A stretch of 64,000 bases of DNA from Pseudoalteromonas sp. T1lg23B (GCF_002964665.1 NZ_PQBZ01000034.1:1054429-1118428); one strand, 5' to 3'. Shown: positions 29,990-39,120, numbered from the stretch's first letter. Numbers and translations are program-made. Notes: generated from the letters alone by a model not told the origin.

Positions 29990-31090
29990 TTATTCTTTAC
30001 TTGCTTTGATAGGACCATGTGCTAATTGCACATCGGGGTTTTGCCCTCGCTGACGTAACAAGTGATCCATCAAGGTAATCGCCATCATTGCTTCCGCGAT
30101 GGGTATGGCACGAATTCCAACACATGGGTCATGACGTCCTTTGGTGATCATCTCGATTGCTTCATTGGATGTATTAATACTCTTGCCTGGAATAGTAATA
30201 CTAGATGTTGGCTTAAGCGCAATTGAGGCAACAATATCTTGGCCTGTTGAAATACCCGCTAAAACTCCACCCGCGTGGTTACTGGTAAAGCCTTCTGGTG
30301 TCAACTCATCACGGTGTTGTGAACCTTTTTGTTCAACAACCGCAAAGCCATCTCCAATCTCTACACCTTTAACCGCATTAATACTCATCAAAGAGTGGGC
30401 AAGTTCCGCATCCAAACGGTCGAAAACAGGTTCACCTAAGCCAACGGGTACATTCTTAGCCACAACCATGACTTTCGCACCAATAGAGTCACCAGACTTT
30501 TTCAGCTCGCGCATGTACTCGTCAAGTTCATCCAGCTTGCTTTCGTCAGGAAAGAAGAATGGGTTCTGCTCAACAAGCTGCCAGTCGAATTGTGCAGCTT
30601 TGATTGGACCTAATTGAGATAAACACGCGTTAATTTCAATACCATGTACTTGGCGAAGATACTTCTTGGCAATACCACCTGCCGCAACTCTAATCGCAGT
30701 TTCTCTGGCGGATGAGCGCCCTCCCCCTCGGTAATCACGGTGACCATATTTATGCCAGTAGGTATAATCTCCATGGCCTGGGCGAAACACATCGGCAATC
30801 TTGCTGTAGTCTTGCGAGCGTTGATCTGTATTTTCAATCAGTAAGCCAATACTGGTTCCTGTTGTTTTACCTTCAAATACCCCAGAAAGAATTTTTACTT
30901 CATCCCCTTCTCTGCGCTGTGTGGTGTAGCGACTTTGTCCGGGCTTTCGTCTGTCTAAATCAATTTGCAAATCAGCTTCACAAAGCTCTAGCCCCGCCGG
31001 AACACCATCAACCACACCACCTAAGGCCGGACCATGACTTTCTCCGAAGGTACTCACTTTAAAAAGTTGACCTATGCTATTACCTGCCAT
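29990..31090 (-). CDS. aroC: Chorismate synthase
   Basis: Last step of the shikimate pathway: anti-elimination of phosphate from EPSP to chorismate with reduced FMN. 366 residues. Signatures include [48 protein letters not shown], and [18 protein letters not shown] at the end. GAGGAT precedes the ATG. It is 61 bases downstream of prmB, and the pair forms the conserved prmB-aroC unit. Confidence 0.98.
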   Translation of the reverse strand: MAGNSIGQLFKVSTFGESHGPALGGVVDGVPAGLELCEADLQIDLDRRKPGQSRYTTQRREGDEVKILSGVFEGKTTGTSIGLLIENTDQRSQDYSKIADVFRPGHGDYTYWHKYGHRDYRGGGRSSARETAIRVAAGGIAKKYLRQVHGIEINACLSQLGPIKAAQFDWQLVEQNPFFFPDESKLDELDEYMRELKKSGDSIGAKVMVVAKNVPVGLGEPVFDRLDAELAHSLMSINAVKGVEIGDGFAVVEQKGSQHRDELTPEGFTSNHAGGVLAGISTGQDIVASIALKPTSSITIPGKSINTSNEAIEMITKGRHDPCVGIRAIPIAEAMMAITLMDHLLRQRGQNPDVQLAHGPIKASKE

Positions 31091-31151
31091 TATTTATCCT
31101 CATTCCAAATGACACCCCTAACACACTGAGTTACTTCACAAATAAACCAAC

Positions 31152-32087
31152 TCAATCATTAAAATATGCGATTAATTGCTGCTTTGAAACCGCGAACACC
31201 CCAAGACCACCATGTTCAAATTCAACCCATTCAAACGGTGCCCCTGGATACAGTGCTTCCATATGTACCATAGAGTTACCTACTTCGACAAATAACCATC
31301 CGTCATCCGTCAAGTGCTCTGCGGCCTGTTGTAAAATCGTACGAGTGACATCCAAGCCATCTTCTCCTGATGCCAATCCAAGCTCAGGTTCATGATGAAA
31401 CTCATGGGGTAAATCCGCCATATCTTCAGCATCAACATAAGGTGGGTTAGCAACAATTAAGTCGTACTTCTGACCCTCAATGCCACTAAATACATCAGAT
31501 TGAATTGCAAACACCTGATCTTGTAGCATGTAATCATCAATATTGATATTTGCCACTTCCAGAGCGTCATACGAGATATCCACAGCATCTACTTGTGCTT
31601 CAGGAAAAGTCTGGGCTAATGCGATTGCAATACAGCCAGAGCCTGTACACATATCTAAAATGCGCGTCACACTTTGCTCAGCGCTCAACCAAGGAGCAAA
31701 CTTGTTATTGATTAATTCCGCAAAAGGCGAACGCGGAACTAATACTCTCTCATCAACATAAAAAGGCATTCCCGCAAACCACGCTTGATTGGTCAAATAA
31801 GCAACGGGAGTGCGCTCAACAATTCGCGTTTCTATATAACTCAACAACCGAAGTTTCTCAGTACGAGTAAGACGGGAGTTCATTAACTCCGTTGGCGTAT
31901 CCAAAGGTAGGTTTAAAATAGGTAACACAAGGCTTACCGCTTCATCCCACGCGTTATCTGTACCATGGCCAAAAAACAGCCCCTCACTTGCAAACTGGCT
32001 AGTGGTCCAACGCAGCCAATCTCTGATTGTTAGTAAATCACTTACTGTTTCTTGCGTTAACGCTTCTGTTACCTGAAATTCGCTCAT
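31152..32087 (-). CDS. prmB: Ribosomal protein uL3 glutamine N5-methyltransferase PrmB
   Basis: SAM-dependent methyltransferase that modifies a glutamine of ribosomal protein L3. 311 residues, as in E. coli (310). The SAM site is [15 protein letters not shown], and the substrate-glutamine motif NPPY occurs as [16 protein letters not shown]. PrmB and PrmC (HemK) share these motifs. Gene order between smrB (divergent) and aroC, plus the N-terminal [13 protein letters not shown] tract, decide for PrmB. Confidence 0.95.
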   Translation of the reverse strand: MSEFQVTEALTQETVSDLLTIRDWLRWTTSQFASEGLFFGHGTDNAWDEAVSLVLPILNLPLDTPTELMNSRLTRTEKLRLLSYIETRIVERTPVAYLTNQAWFAGMPFYVDERVLVPRSPFAELINNKFAPWLSAEQSVTRILDMCTGSGCIAIALAQTFPEAQVDAVDISYDALEVANINIDDYMLQDQVFAIQSDVFSGIEGQKYDLIVANPPYVDAEDMADLPHEFHHEPELGLASGEDGLDVTRTILQQAAEHLTDDGWLFVEVGNSMVHMEALYPGAPFEWVEFEHGGLGVFAVSKQQLIAYFND

Positions 32088-32176
32088 GTTTTTATCTCAG
32101 TCATCATAATGTAATTGTTGCTATTGTAGCGGTTTTTAAGCTGGGTTTTTATGCTTTTTTTATTTAGAATGTGCCA

Positions 32177-32734
32177 ATGAAAAAAGAACGCCCAAACTCC
32201 CACATGATTGATGATGCTGATCTTGATTTATTCCGTCAGTCTATTGCTGGTGCAACCAAGTATAAGCAAGATACAGTGCGCTTTGAAAAGGCCCCCAGCA
32301 AGCCCAAACTAAATGAGCTTGCCAGTCAAACAAAGCAGCATCAGTCTGAATTTTATTTTTCCGACGAGTATATCCCCGACATAGATACCCATGGCACGGT
32401 CAACTATGTCAGACCAGGGGCTGACAGATACCTTGCTAAGCAGCTACGTCGTGGAGATATTGCCCCAGAGTTGATCCTCGATTTACACGGTTTAAATAAA
32501 GATCGCGCTAAAGAAGAGTTGGCTGCGTTAATCCATGCCTGCAAAAAGCAACACTACTACTGTGCCTGTGTCGTACACGGAATTGGTGAGCACATATTAA
32601 AACACAAGGTGCCGCAGTATCTTGTTCAACATCCAGATATACTCGCTATGCATCAGGCTCCGCTCGAATACGGCGGCAAAGGTGCTGTTTTAATCTTAGT
32701 GGACCTGCCGCAATCGGATGAGTTTAGGCGCTAA
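32177..32734 (+). CDS. smrB: Ribosome rescue endonuclease SmrB
   Basis: SMR-domain nuclease that cleaves mRNA between collided ribosomes, known from E. coli. 185 residues from the ATG at 32177; a GTG at 32171 would add two. The N-terminal part has FYFSDEYIP and NYVRPGADRYLAKQLRRGDI. The SMR domain has the catalytic DLHGL at 102-106 and the HG pair at 134-135 (VVHGIGEHILKHKVP). It diverges from prmB, as in E. coli. Confidence 0.96.
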   Translation: MKKERPNSHMIDDADLDLFRQSIAGATKYKQDTVRFEKAPSKPKLNELASQTKQHQSEFYFSDEYIPDIDTHGTVNYVRPGADRYLAKQLRRGDIAPELILDLHGLNKDRAKEELAALIHACKKQHYYCACVVHGIGEHILKHKVPQYLVQHPDILAMHQAPLEYGGKGAVLILVDLPQSDEFRR

Positions 32735-32830
32735 GCAGCGCGATACTCTTAATTAACTGGCTCATAAGCGCACCATTGGTTAATATGCCCGATAACGAAT
32801 ATCGATAACGCATACATTAACAGGGTTCAT

Positions 32831-33634
32831 ATGAACGAATTACTAAGTGCTGATCTTGCTATCTTGCTTATTGAGCCATCTCCGACGCAACGAAAAATTA
32901 TTACAAAAGAGCTGCAAGGCGAAGGTATCTTACACATTGATTTTGCCGATTCTATCGCTGATGCAAAAGCCCAATTAGAAAGCAACATTCCGGATCTGAT
33001 TATTTCTTGCCTTCACCTCCCAGATGGCAGCGCGGTAGATATCCAACATCACATCAACCATGACCTCAGCGAATACTCCATTCCATTTATGCTTATTTCC
33101 AGTGAAACGCGAAAAGAGCAACTGGAGATATTTAAACAGTCCGGCGTCATTGCGATTTTACCTAAACCATTTAACAAACAGCATTTAGGTAAAGCCATCA
33201 ACGCCACATTGGATATTTTATCTCCACAGGAGCTTGAGCTAGACCTTTATGATATTCAGGATTTGCGCGTCCTCATCGTTGATGACTCAAAGTTGGCAAG
33301 ACAGTACATACACAGAGTATTGACTAACTTGGGAGCAAGCCGGTTCACTGAGGCTGAAGATGGTGCTCAAGCCCTTGAGATATTGCAAACACAAATGTTT
33401 GATTTGATAGTGACCGATTACAATATGCCGCAGGTCAATGGTCAGGAGCTTACAGAGTCAATCCGTAATAGTGACAAACATGCCCATATTCCAGTACTTA
33501 TGGTTACGTCAGAGGCAAACGATGCGCACTTATCCAACATTATGCAATCTGGCGTGAACGCACTTTGTGACAAACCTTTTGAACCTGACACTGTGAAAAA
33601 ATTGATTTATCAGTTGCTTGAACAAGATAGCTAA
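32831..33634 (+). CDS. Tandem receiver protein with inactive first domain
   Basis: 267 residues made only of two CheY-like receivers. The first (about 9-130) has lost the acidic pair (LIEPSP in place of DD) and has Cys60 where the phospho-acceptor Asp would be, but keeps the Lys of ILPKP. The second (about 146-265) is complete: DD at 151-152, Asp196 in VTDYNMP, Thr in VTSEA and Lys in CDKPF. There is no output domain, so it must act through partner proteins. No kinase gene is adjacent. AGGG precedes the ATG at 32831. The specific pathway is unknown. Confidence 0.88.
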   Translation: MNELLSADLAILLIEPSPTQRKIITKELQGEGILHIDFADSIADAKAQLESNIPDLIISCLHLPDGSAVDIQHHINHDLSEYSIPFMLISSETRKEQLEIFKQSGVIAILPKPFNKQHLGKAINATLDILSPQELELDLYDIQDLRVLIVDDSKLARQYIHRVLTNLGASRFTEAEDGAQALEILQTQMFDLIVTDYNMPQVNGQELTESIRNSDKHAHIPVLMVTSEANDAHLSNIMQSGVNALCDKPFEPDTVKKLIYQLLEQDS

Positions 33635-33658
33635 AATATAGCTTTTTTAACCATTTAG

Positions 33659-33695
33659 AGTGGTCAATTTCGCACTCACAGAGTTATTGACCACT
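33659..33695 (+). repeat. 10-bp inverted repeat after the tandem receiver gene
   Basis: AGTGGTCAAT (33659-33668) and ATTGACCACT (33686-33695), perfect, with a 17-base loop. It is 25 bases past the receiver gene stop and about 105 bases before the next gene. It may be a weak terminator or an operator for the small-protein unit downstream. Confidence 0.45.
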
Positions 33696-33801
33696 AGATG
33701 AAAAATTAAAATGAATAAAAATCAGTAAGTTAAAGAAAATTTATAATATGGCACAACCTTTGTAATAGTAATCACGACTAACAATGCAAAGGAGCAATAT
33801 T

Positions 33802-34068
33802 ATGAAAACTTTATCTAAACTAACTGCTATCGTATTAATAGGTTGTGCGAGTGCAACCAGCTATGCAAACCCCCTACAATCTGATGCCTCCGTTGAACTA
33901 TCTGAGGTGATCAGCAATGCCATCACCACAAGTATCAATAACAGTATTGAAGAGTTGAAAGCGTCAACGCTTAAAGCTGTAACTCAATCTCTAGACAACG
34001 CTTCAGAGCAAGAAGCCACTGTCGTGGTGTCAAAGTCGACTCAAGTAGAACAGGAAAGCTCACTATGA
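33802..34068 (+). CDS. Small exported protein of unknown function
   Basis: 88 residues from the ATG at 33802, which has AAAGGAG 8 bases upstream; an in-frame start at 33784 lies before that site and is rejected. A signal peptide (MKTLSKLTAIVLIGCASATSYA-N) is clear. The mature part of about 66 residues is Ser/Thr/Ala/Val-rich, low in aromatics, and predicted helical (SELSEVISNAITTSINNS-like pattern). The Cys in the signal region (IGCAS) could be a poor lipobox. Its stop overlaps the start of a 38-residue membrane peptide gene. I do not recognise a family. Confidence 0.7.
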   Translation: MKTLSKLTAIVLIGCASATSYANPLQSDASVELSEVISNAITTSINNSIEELKASTLKAVTQSLDNASEQEATVVVSKSTQVEQESSL

Positions 34069-34181
34069 GTTCTGAACTAATGTTAATAAGCTTGCTTTCT
34101 CTACCAGTACTAAGCACATTTGTGGCATACATGGGAATAGAGCTACTTCGCTTTGTCGGCCAAAGACTCAGCATGGGGTAA
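34065..34181 (+). CDS. 38-residue membrane peptide, coupled to the exported protein
   Basis: A short gene beginning in the ATGA overlap with the stop of the preceding gene. The product MSSELMLISLLSLPVLSTFV... has one hydrophobic helix (about 5-24) and a basic tail (LLRFVGQRLSMG), the form of a small inner-membrane protein with the N-terminus outside or a bitopic subunit. Translation is probably coupled to the upstream gene since no separate ribosome site is evident. Function unknown. Evidence is the overlap, the sensible composition and the following terminator; homologues would decide. Confidence 0.6.
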   Translation: MSSELMLISLLSLPVLSTFVAYMGIELLRFVGQRLSMG

Positions 34182-34225
34182 CTATATGGTGGTATCAAGA
34201 ATAAACGAGGCGTGCAGGCAAATAA

Positions 34226-34247
34226 AAACCCGCCAAGCGGCGGGTTT
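34226..34247. terminator. Bidirectional terminator, small-protein unit / peroxiredoxin
   Basis: Stem AAACCCGCC/GGCGGGTTT (34226-34234 with 34239-34247) with an AAGC loop; five A on the left serve as U-tract for the minus-strand peroxiredoxin gene. Confidence 0.9.
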
Positions 34248-34268
34248 CTTAAAGCGGAAGATGGCTTA

Positions 34269-34874
34269 TTATAGCGCGCCTTCGTTTTCAGATAGGAACT
34301 TAGCAACACCTTCAGGGCTTGCGTCCATACCTGCTTTACCTTCAGTCCAACCTGCTGGACATACTTCACCATGCTCGCTGTGGAACGCAAGTGCGTCAAC
34401 CATACGAAGCATTTCGTCGATGTTACGACCTAAAGGAAGATCGTTAACTACTTGGTGACGTACATTACCTTCTTCGTCGATTAGGAATGAACCACGGAAT
34501 GCAACACCAGCTTCTGGATGTTCAACGTCATACGCCTTACAAATCTCGTGTTTTACGTCTGCAACAAGTGCATACTTAACTGGACCAATACCACCTTCGT
34601 TTACAGGTGTATTACGCCATGCGTTGTGTGAGAATTGTGAATCGATTGAAACACCGATAACTTCAACGCCACGCTTTTGGAACTCTTCAAAGCGCTTGTC
34701 GAATGCGATCAATTCAGAAGGACAAACAAAAGTGAAGTCTAGTGGGTAAAAGAACACAACCGCTTTTTTACCTTTGATGTTTTCATGTAGATTGTAGCTA
34801 TCTACGATTTCGCCATTACCTAGTACCGCTGCTGCTGTAAAGTCTGGTGCCTGACGGCCAACTAATACACCCAT
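34269..34874 (-). CDS. Typical 2-Cys peroxiredoxin (AhpC/Prx1 type)
   Basis: Thiol peroxidase that reduces H2O2 and organic peroxides. 201 residues from the ATG at 34874 (MGVLVGRQAPDF, GGAG upstream); an in-frame start at 34907 has no ribosome site. Peroxidatic Cys51 is in FTFVCPSE, resolving Cys172 in EVCPAGW. GGIG is present near 94-97 but there is no C-terminal YF motif, so it should resist overoxidation. No ahpF gene is adjacent; thioredoxin is the likely reductant. It stands alone between two terminators. Confidence 0.95.
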   Translation of the reverse strand: MGVLVGRQAPDFTAAAVLGNGEIVDSYNLHENIKGKKAVVFFYPLDFTFVCPSELIAFDKRFEEFQKRGVEVIGVSIDSQFSHNAWRNTPVNEGGIGPVKYALVADVKHEICKAYDVEHPEAGVAFRGSFLIDEEGNVRHQVVNDLPLGRNIDEMLRMVDALAFHSEHGEVCPAGWTEGKAGMDASPEGVAKFLSENEGAL

Positions 34875-35083
34875 TGTTTTCTCCAAATAGTTAGGTTTTT
34901 TGTCCAATTATATTTAGCACATATCCATGCGCTAAAACTGTACTGTCTATATTGAGGCGGTTTTCAAAAAAACAACCTCAAAAAAATTTGGCCCCAGTGT
35001 ATTCCTCATCACTGTAAAATAACAATCGAATAAAGCGATAACTATCATCAATTTTTTTGATTACGACTTTGCATCGCGTATAC

Positions 35084-35115
35084 AAAAAACGCCTCTTAAT
35101 TAAGAGGCGCTTTTT
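35084..35115 (-). terminator. fadR terminator
   Basis: Palindrome GCCTCTTAA/TTAAGAGGC at 35091-35108 (hairpin with a small loop) flanked by an A-run and a T-run. Ends fadR on the minus strand. Confidence 0.88.
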
Positions 35116-35125
35116 GTGAGTCTAT

Positions 35126-35839
35126 TTAGTCCATAATATTGTCTGGCATTTCACCACGGAGTTGCTGCCAGATTTCACCGGTTTTATGACCGTATTTACG
35201 CATTAACGAAATTGCACCATCATGGTTTTGTTCCTGAGCAAGTACAGTCAGGTCTTTATAAAACTGTCTTGCCAATTCCCTAGTGCGAGCATCGGAGAAG
35301 TAATGGCCACCAATTTTTGAGTACAGACCCTTAAAACCATTAAGTACCAGCACATAGATGCGGTTATTACCCGCAACGGCCAGTTGATGATGAACACGAT
35401 AGTCATATTCAGCAAACGCTTCAGCGGTATCTTCTAACTCATCACTTTTTGATAGTATTTCAATTACAGATTGAGGATTAAACTTAATAGCGGCGCGAGT
35501 ATAAATTGCGCTAATATTTGTGCGAGCAGACAATAGTTGATCTGTTAACTCCGGCATCTTGTCTTCATCTAAACGCGCGAGCGTCTCAAGGATGTTTAAA
35601 CCGGATGTTTCCCAGAAGTTATTTACACGTGTTGGTTTTCCATGTTGGATAGTTAGCCAACCATCTCTGGCTAAACGCTGAAGCACCTCACGCAGTGTGG
35701 TTCTAGTGACGCCAATTAATTCAGACAGCTCTCGCTCGGCAGGTAAAATAGAACCCGGTGGAAACTCTCCGTTCCATATAGATTCAACAATATACTCCTC
35801 AGCAAACCCTGCTGGACTCTTGGCTTTGAAAATTCTCAT
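35126..35839 (-). CDS. fadR: Fatty acid metabolism regulator FadR
   Basis: GntR-family acyl-CoA-responsive regulator that represses fad genes and activates fab genes. 237 residues (E. coli 239). The N-terminal winged helix ([63 protein letters not shown]) is almost identical to E. coli FadR. The C-terminal FadR acyl-CoA domain follows ([12 protein letters not shown]...). Divergent from dsbB. No self-operator was identified by eye. Confidence 0.97.
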   Translation of the reverse strand: MRIFKAKSPAGFAEEYIVESIWNGEFPPGSILPAERELSELIGVTRTTLREVLQRLARDGWLTIQHGKPTRVNNFWETSGLNILETLARLDEDKMPELTDQLLSARTNISAIYTRAAIKFNPQSVIEILSKSDELEDTAEAFAEYDYRVHHQLAVAGNNRIYVLVLNGFKGLYSKIGGHYFSDARTRELARQFYKDLTVLAQEQNHDGAISLMRKYGHKTGEIWQQLRGEMPDNIMD

Positions 35840-36017
35840 TTAGCACCACTTCTTAAAAAATGACCGCACATTATGCAATCCACTGATTGTACCAGATGAT
35901 TTTCAACTAACAAGCAAAGATAACGATTAGCGGCCAGCTTGTCGCTATACCGAGATTAGTTGCAGCAAAAAGCGTTTATGACTCATAATAACCACAAAAT
36001 AATACTCAGGAGTAGGT

Positions 36018-36533
36018 ATGAATTGGTTAAGTTCACTGTCTTCATCTAAAAAGGCATGGGCGTTACTGGCTTTGAGTGCTGGATTGTTCGAAGTCACAGC
36101 ATTGTATTTTCAGTATGTGATGGGCCTAGAGCCGTGCATCATGTGTATTTATCAACGAACTGCCATGCTTGGTTTATTTGCCGCAGGCATCGTAGGCTAT
36201 TTATCACCAACAAACTGGTTGGTTAAAGGATTGGGCTTCACCATTTGGGGAGTCAGTAGTATTTGGGGTTGGGTGATCGCCCGTGAACATATCAATATGC
36301 AAACGACCACAGACCCTTTTGCCTTTACCTGTGACATCGTGCCAAACTTTCCCAGCTTCATGCCATTGCACGAGTGGTTCCCTGCTTTTTTCGCCGCCAC
36401 TGGAGACTGTGGAAACATTGATTGGTCTTTCTTATCACTCAGTATGCCAGGGTGGATGGAGATCATATTTGCGTTTTATAGTTTAAGCTTCATCGCCATT
36501 TTGGCATCAAGTATTTTGGTTCGCACAAAATGA
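36018..36533 (+). CDS. dsbB: Disulfide bond formation protein DsbB
   Basis: Inner-membrane oxidase that re-oxidises DsbA and passes electrons to quinone. 171 residues with four TM helices. The redox pairs are Cys40/Cys43 (CIMC) in the first periplasmic loop and Cys105/Cys131 in the second. The quinone-site Arg follows CIMC (IYQR). CAGGAG precedes the ATG. The stop overlaps the next gene by 4 bases. Confidence 0.97.
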   Translation: MNWLSSLSSSKKAWALLALSAGLFEVTALYFQYVMGLEPCIMCIYQRTAMLGLFAAGIVGYLSPTNWLVKGLGFTIWGVSSIWGWVIAREHINMQTTTDPFAFTCDIVPNFPSFMPLHEWFPAFFAATGDCGNIDWSFLSLSMPGWMEIIFAFYSLSFIAILASSILVRTK

Positions 36534-36832
36534 TAATCCGCCTTAGTCAGATAAAATCGCTGGAGCGCTACAAGCTACGTGATAAACAACGCATATTAGC
36601 TATCGCATTAGATGAAATGCCTGCTACGCGTAAAGTGGCACTGCGTATTACTAAACTTACGGTATTAATACCTTTTTTCATCGCGTTAGCTTACTTTGAA
36701 GGGTGGAGCTTATTACCGGTATTATTGTTAGCTGGACTTAGCTACCCTATCCTCACCAGTCCAATTGAAATCATGTTTGCCAAACCATGGTTCAACAAAG
36801 CTGTAGACAAGTTTGACTCTGAGCAAACCTAG
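36530..36832 (+). CDS. Small membrane protein of unknown function, coupled to dsbB
   Basis: 100 residues with a basic N-terminal cytoplasmic part (LSQIKSLERYKLRDKQRILAI contains KSLERYK) and two hydrophobic helices around residues 45-62 and 64-80. It starts in the ATGA overlap with the dsbB stop, so it is co-translated. I do not recognise a characterised family. Location suggests an accessory role in the same membrane, but that is only inference. Confidence 0.75.
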   Translation: MIIRLSQIKSLERYKLRDKQRILAIALDEMPATRKVALRITKLTVLIPFFIALAYFEGWSLLPVLLLAGLSYPILTSPIEIMFAKPWFNKAVDKFDSEQT

Positions 36833-36833
36833 A

Positions 36834-36852
36834 AAGGGCCCCATGGGCCCTT
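36834..36852. terminator. Weak terminator between the dsbB unit and the ComEA-like gene
   Basis: Stem AAGGGCCC/GGGCCCTT (GGGCCC at 36836-36841 and 36845-36850) with a CAT loop. The U-run on the plus strand is delayed (ATTTTTT at 36857), so strength is doubtful. Confidence 0.55.
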
Positions 36853-36861
36853 AATCATTTT

Positions 36862-37170
36862 TTAAAAACGAATCTTGCCCTCTAACTTAGCAGCAATACG
36901 GCTACCAATACCTTTGACTTGCTGCAATCCATCGAAGTCCACAAATCGACCGTTGGTTTGGCGATAGTCGATAATAGCTTGCGCCTTCTTTTGCCCTACA
37001 CCAGGCAGCTTTGCCAGTTCATCGACTGAAGCGGAGTTAATATCGACCAAGTGAGTGGTGGGTTCAACGACCTTAACGCTAGCAGATTGATTGAGCTCTT
37101 GAGCACCCGCATTATGATTAAGCCCAAAACCCATGATCAGAGTTACGACAAGTATAATTGATTTCATCAT
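36862..37170 (-). CDS. ComEA-type helix-hairpin-helix DNA-binding protein
   Basis: 102 residues with a signal peptide (cleavage near GAQ, residue 24) and a C-terminal HhH pair: VDINSASVDELAKLPGVGQKKAQAIIDYRQ and FVDFDGLQQVKGIGSRIAAKLEGKIRF. This is the soluble periplasmic form seen in gammaproteobacteria (E. coli YbaV, Vibrio ComEA), which binds incoming DNA in the periplasm of competent species. Competence of this host is not shown here. AAGGAA precedes the two adjacent ATG codons. Confidence 0.9.
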   Translation of the reverse strand: MMKSIILVVTLIMGFGLNHNAGAQELNQSASVKVVEPTTHLVDINSASVDELAKLPGVGQKKAQAIIDYRQTNGRFVDFDGLQQVKGIGSRIAAKLEGKIRF

Positions 37171-37399
37171 AGTAGTTCCTTACTAGTTATATTCCTTAAT
37201 TTAATCCTTTGTGTATGTAGTCATACTTCTAAACTACTTACTATCAAGGAATATTAAATAAAGGAAATGCACCTTAATTTGTCAAGATACTTACTTATGA
37301 AAACCACATAGTCGTTTTAATTTAATAAAGCTGCGTTATGCTGGTGAGGATAGGTAGCAAAGGTGAATAAAACCTTGCATAATGCCCCAGAAAGATTTA

Positions 37400-37415
37400 C
37401 TGTATAAAAAAACAG
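37400..37415 (+). promoter_or_regulatory. LexA (SOS) box of yebG
   Basis: CTGTATAAAAAAACAG, a perfect CTGT-N8-ACAG with flanking TA...TG as in strong E. coli boxes, 18 bases before the yebG start. It overlaps the likely -10. Direct LexA repression of yebG is known in E. coli. Confidence 0.95.
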
Positions 37416-37433
37416 TGTTTAGCAGGAGTGATC

Positions 37434-37736
37434 ATGGCTGTTATTGTTAAGTATGTGGTTGAAAGAAATGGAGTCGAGCGCATGACCTTTACCAGTAAAA
37501 AAGAGGCTGATGCATACGACAAAATGTTAGACGTTGCAGAGTCGTTAGAGCAGATGCTGAGCAAAGTTGATGTTCCTCTTAGCGAGCAACAAGTTGAGTC
37601 GCTAGCACTTGAGATTGCCAAGCAAAAAGATGAGTTCTTAGCTGTACTCAAAGGCGGCAAACCCGTTGCAACAAAAAAAGCTAAGCCTTCAGCCAAAACG
37701 AACACTGAAAACGTAACGCCGCTAAAAGAGGCGTAG
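37434..37736 (+). CDS. yebG: SOS-induced protein YebG
   Basis: 100-residue YebG-family protein; N-terminal MAVIVKYVVERNGVERMTFTSKKEADAYDKMLD matches E. coli YebG closely. The C-terminal tail after residue 80 is Lys/Ala-rich and specific to this lineage. Its biochemical role is unclear even in E. coli; expression is DNA damage dependent. Start at 37434 (AGGAG upstream) fits the family; 37428 is rejected. A LexA box lies just upstream. Confidence 0.94.
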   Translation: MAVIVKYVVERNGVERMTFTSKKEADAYDKMLDVAESLEQMLSKVDVPLSEQQVESLALEIAKQKDEFLAVLKGGKPVATKKAKPSAKTNTENVTPLKEA

Positions 37737-37760
37737 TTAGTAAAGGTTACAACTCACAAT

Positions 37761-37787
37761 AAAAAAGCCGCTATCTGCGGCTTTTTT
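37761..37787. terminator. Bidirectional terminator, yebG / aminotransferase
   Basis: Stem GCCGC/GCGGC (37767-37771 with 37777-37781), five-base loop, six A before and six T after. Confidence 0.9.
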
Positions 37788-37803
37788 AACATCAGGCTGT
37801 CAG

Positions 37804-38994
37804 TTACTTCAATACATCAGCAACTGCATTAGCAAAATAATCTATATTTGCTTGGCTGATACCGGCGACGTTTACTCGGCTCGACCCAACAATATAGATG
37901 CCATATTCTTTTTGTAAGCGATCAATTTGATCTTTGTTGATACCTAAAAATGAGAACATACCATTTTGCTTATCGATGAAAGAAAAATCCTGATCAACGC
38001 CCTTGGCCGCTAAGCTATCTTTGATTAAAGTACGCAAGCCGTTAATACGTGAACGCATTTCATCCAATTCGTCGTGCCACATTTGCGTAAGCTCTGAGCT
38101 ACTTAAAATGATGTTTACAATATCAGCACCATGCGCTGGTGGCATTGAATAAATGCTACGCACAACACTCAACAATACTGAATTTGAGATGTCTGCTGTT
38201 GCTGCATCTTTAGAAATCAACGTACACGCACCCACACGTTCACGATACAATCCAAAGTTCTTTGAACATGAAGAACAGATAATAAGCTCATCCACAGTGT
38301 CAGCAAGTAAACGTAAGCCATAAGCATCTTGGTCTAAGCTCGCACCAAAACCTTGATATGCAATATCAATTAATGGTGTAAAACCAACCTCTTTTGCAAG
38401 CTCCGCAACAACTTTCCACTGCTCTTCATTCAGATCCATACCGCTTGGGTTGTGGCAACATGCGTGAAGTAATACAACATCACCTTTAGGAACTTGCTTT
38501 AACGCACTGATCATTTCATCAAAAAGTAGTCCCTTGTTTTCATAGTCGTAGTAAGGATACTCTTTAACCGTCAGGCCAGCAGCCTCAAATAAGCTAATGT
38601 GGTTTGCCCATGTTGGTGTAGTAACCCACACCGTCGCATTGGTATTACAACGCTTGATGAACTCCGCCGCTACACGCAACGCACCCGTTCCACCTGGGGT
38701 TTGAGCTGTGCGAACTCGATTAGCCAATAATGCGCTGTGCTCACCAAGAAGCAGAGACTCCATTTGCTGACAATACTCTAAGTTACCTGCTAACCCAATG
38801 TAAGATTTCGTTTTTTCATTTTCTAGTCGAAATGCTTCCGCCTTTTTAACGGCACGCAGCACAGGTGTATCGCCCTGTTCGTCTTTATAAACCCCAACGC
38901 CTAAATCAATTTTGTTTGGGTTTGTATCTTGCTTGTAAGCAGCCATCAATCCTAGGATTGGATCTGTTGGTAGTGGTTTTAATTCACTGAACAT
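37804..38994 (-). CDS. aspC: Aspartate/aromatic aminotransferase, class I
   Basis: PLP-dependent transaminase of subfamily I-alpha, 396 residues, same as AspC and TyrB of E. coli. Lys245 in SSCSKNFGLYRERVG forms the PLP Schiff base. Other landmarks are QTPGGTGALRVAAEF, HACCHNPSGMD and IDIAYQGFG, with the substrate-carboxylate Arg near the end (SRVNVAG). The residues VGVYKDEQGDTPVL and NFGLYRERVGACTL are AspC-like, but AspC and TyrB overlap in specificity, so the symbol is a best guess. Monocistronic. Confidence 0.85.
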   Translation of the reverse strand: MFSELKPLPTDPILGLMAAYKQDTNPNKIDLGVGVYKDEQGDTPVLRAVKKAEAFRLENEKTKSYIGLAGNLEYCQQMESLLLGEHSALLANRVRTAQTPGGTGALRVAAEFIKRCNTNATVWVTTPTWANHISLFEAAGLTVKEYPYYDYENKGLLFDEMISALKQVPKGDVVLLHACCHNPSGMDLNEEQWKVVAELAKEVGFTPLIDIAYQGFGASLDQDAYGLRLLADTVDELIICSSCSKNFGLYRERVGACTLISKDAATADISNSVLLSVVRSIYSMPPAHGADIVNIILSSSELTQMWHDELDEMRSRINGLRTLIKDSLAAKGVDQDFSFIDKQNGMFSFLGINKDQIDRLQKEYGIYIVGSSRVNVAGISQANIDYFANAVADVLK

Positions 38995-39120
38995 GGGTCA
39001 TCTCTTATTTTACGTTATATCAGCGAGCAATATTTGCACTGCACGGGCGCTAAGCATCGCTGAACACTAGGGTTTAAACTGAGCTCATATTAACATAAAT
39101 ATTGGTCAAAACGAGCCATA

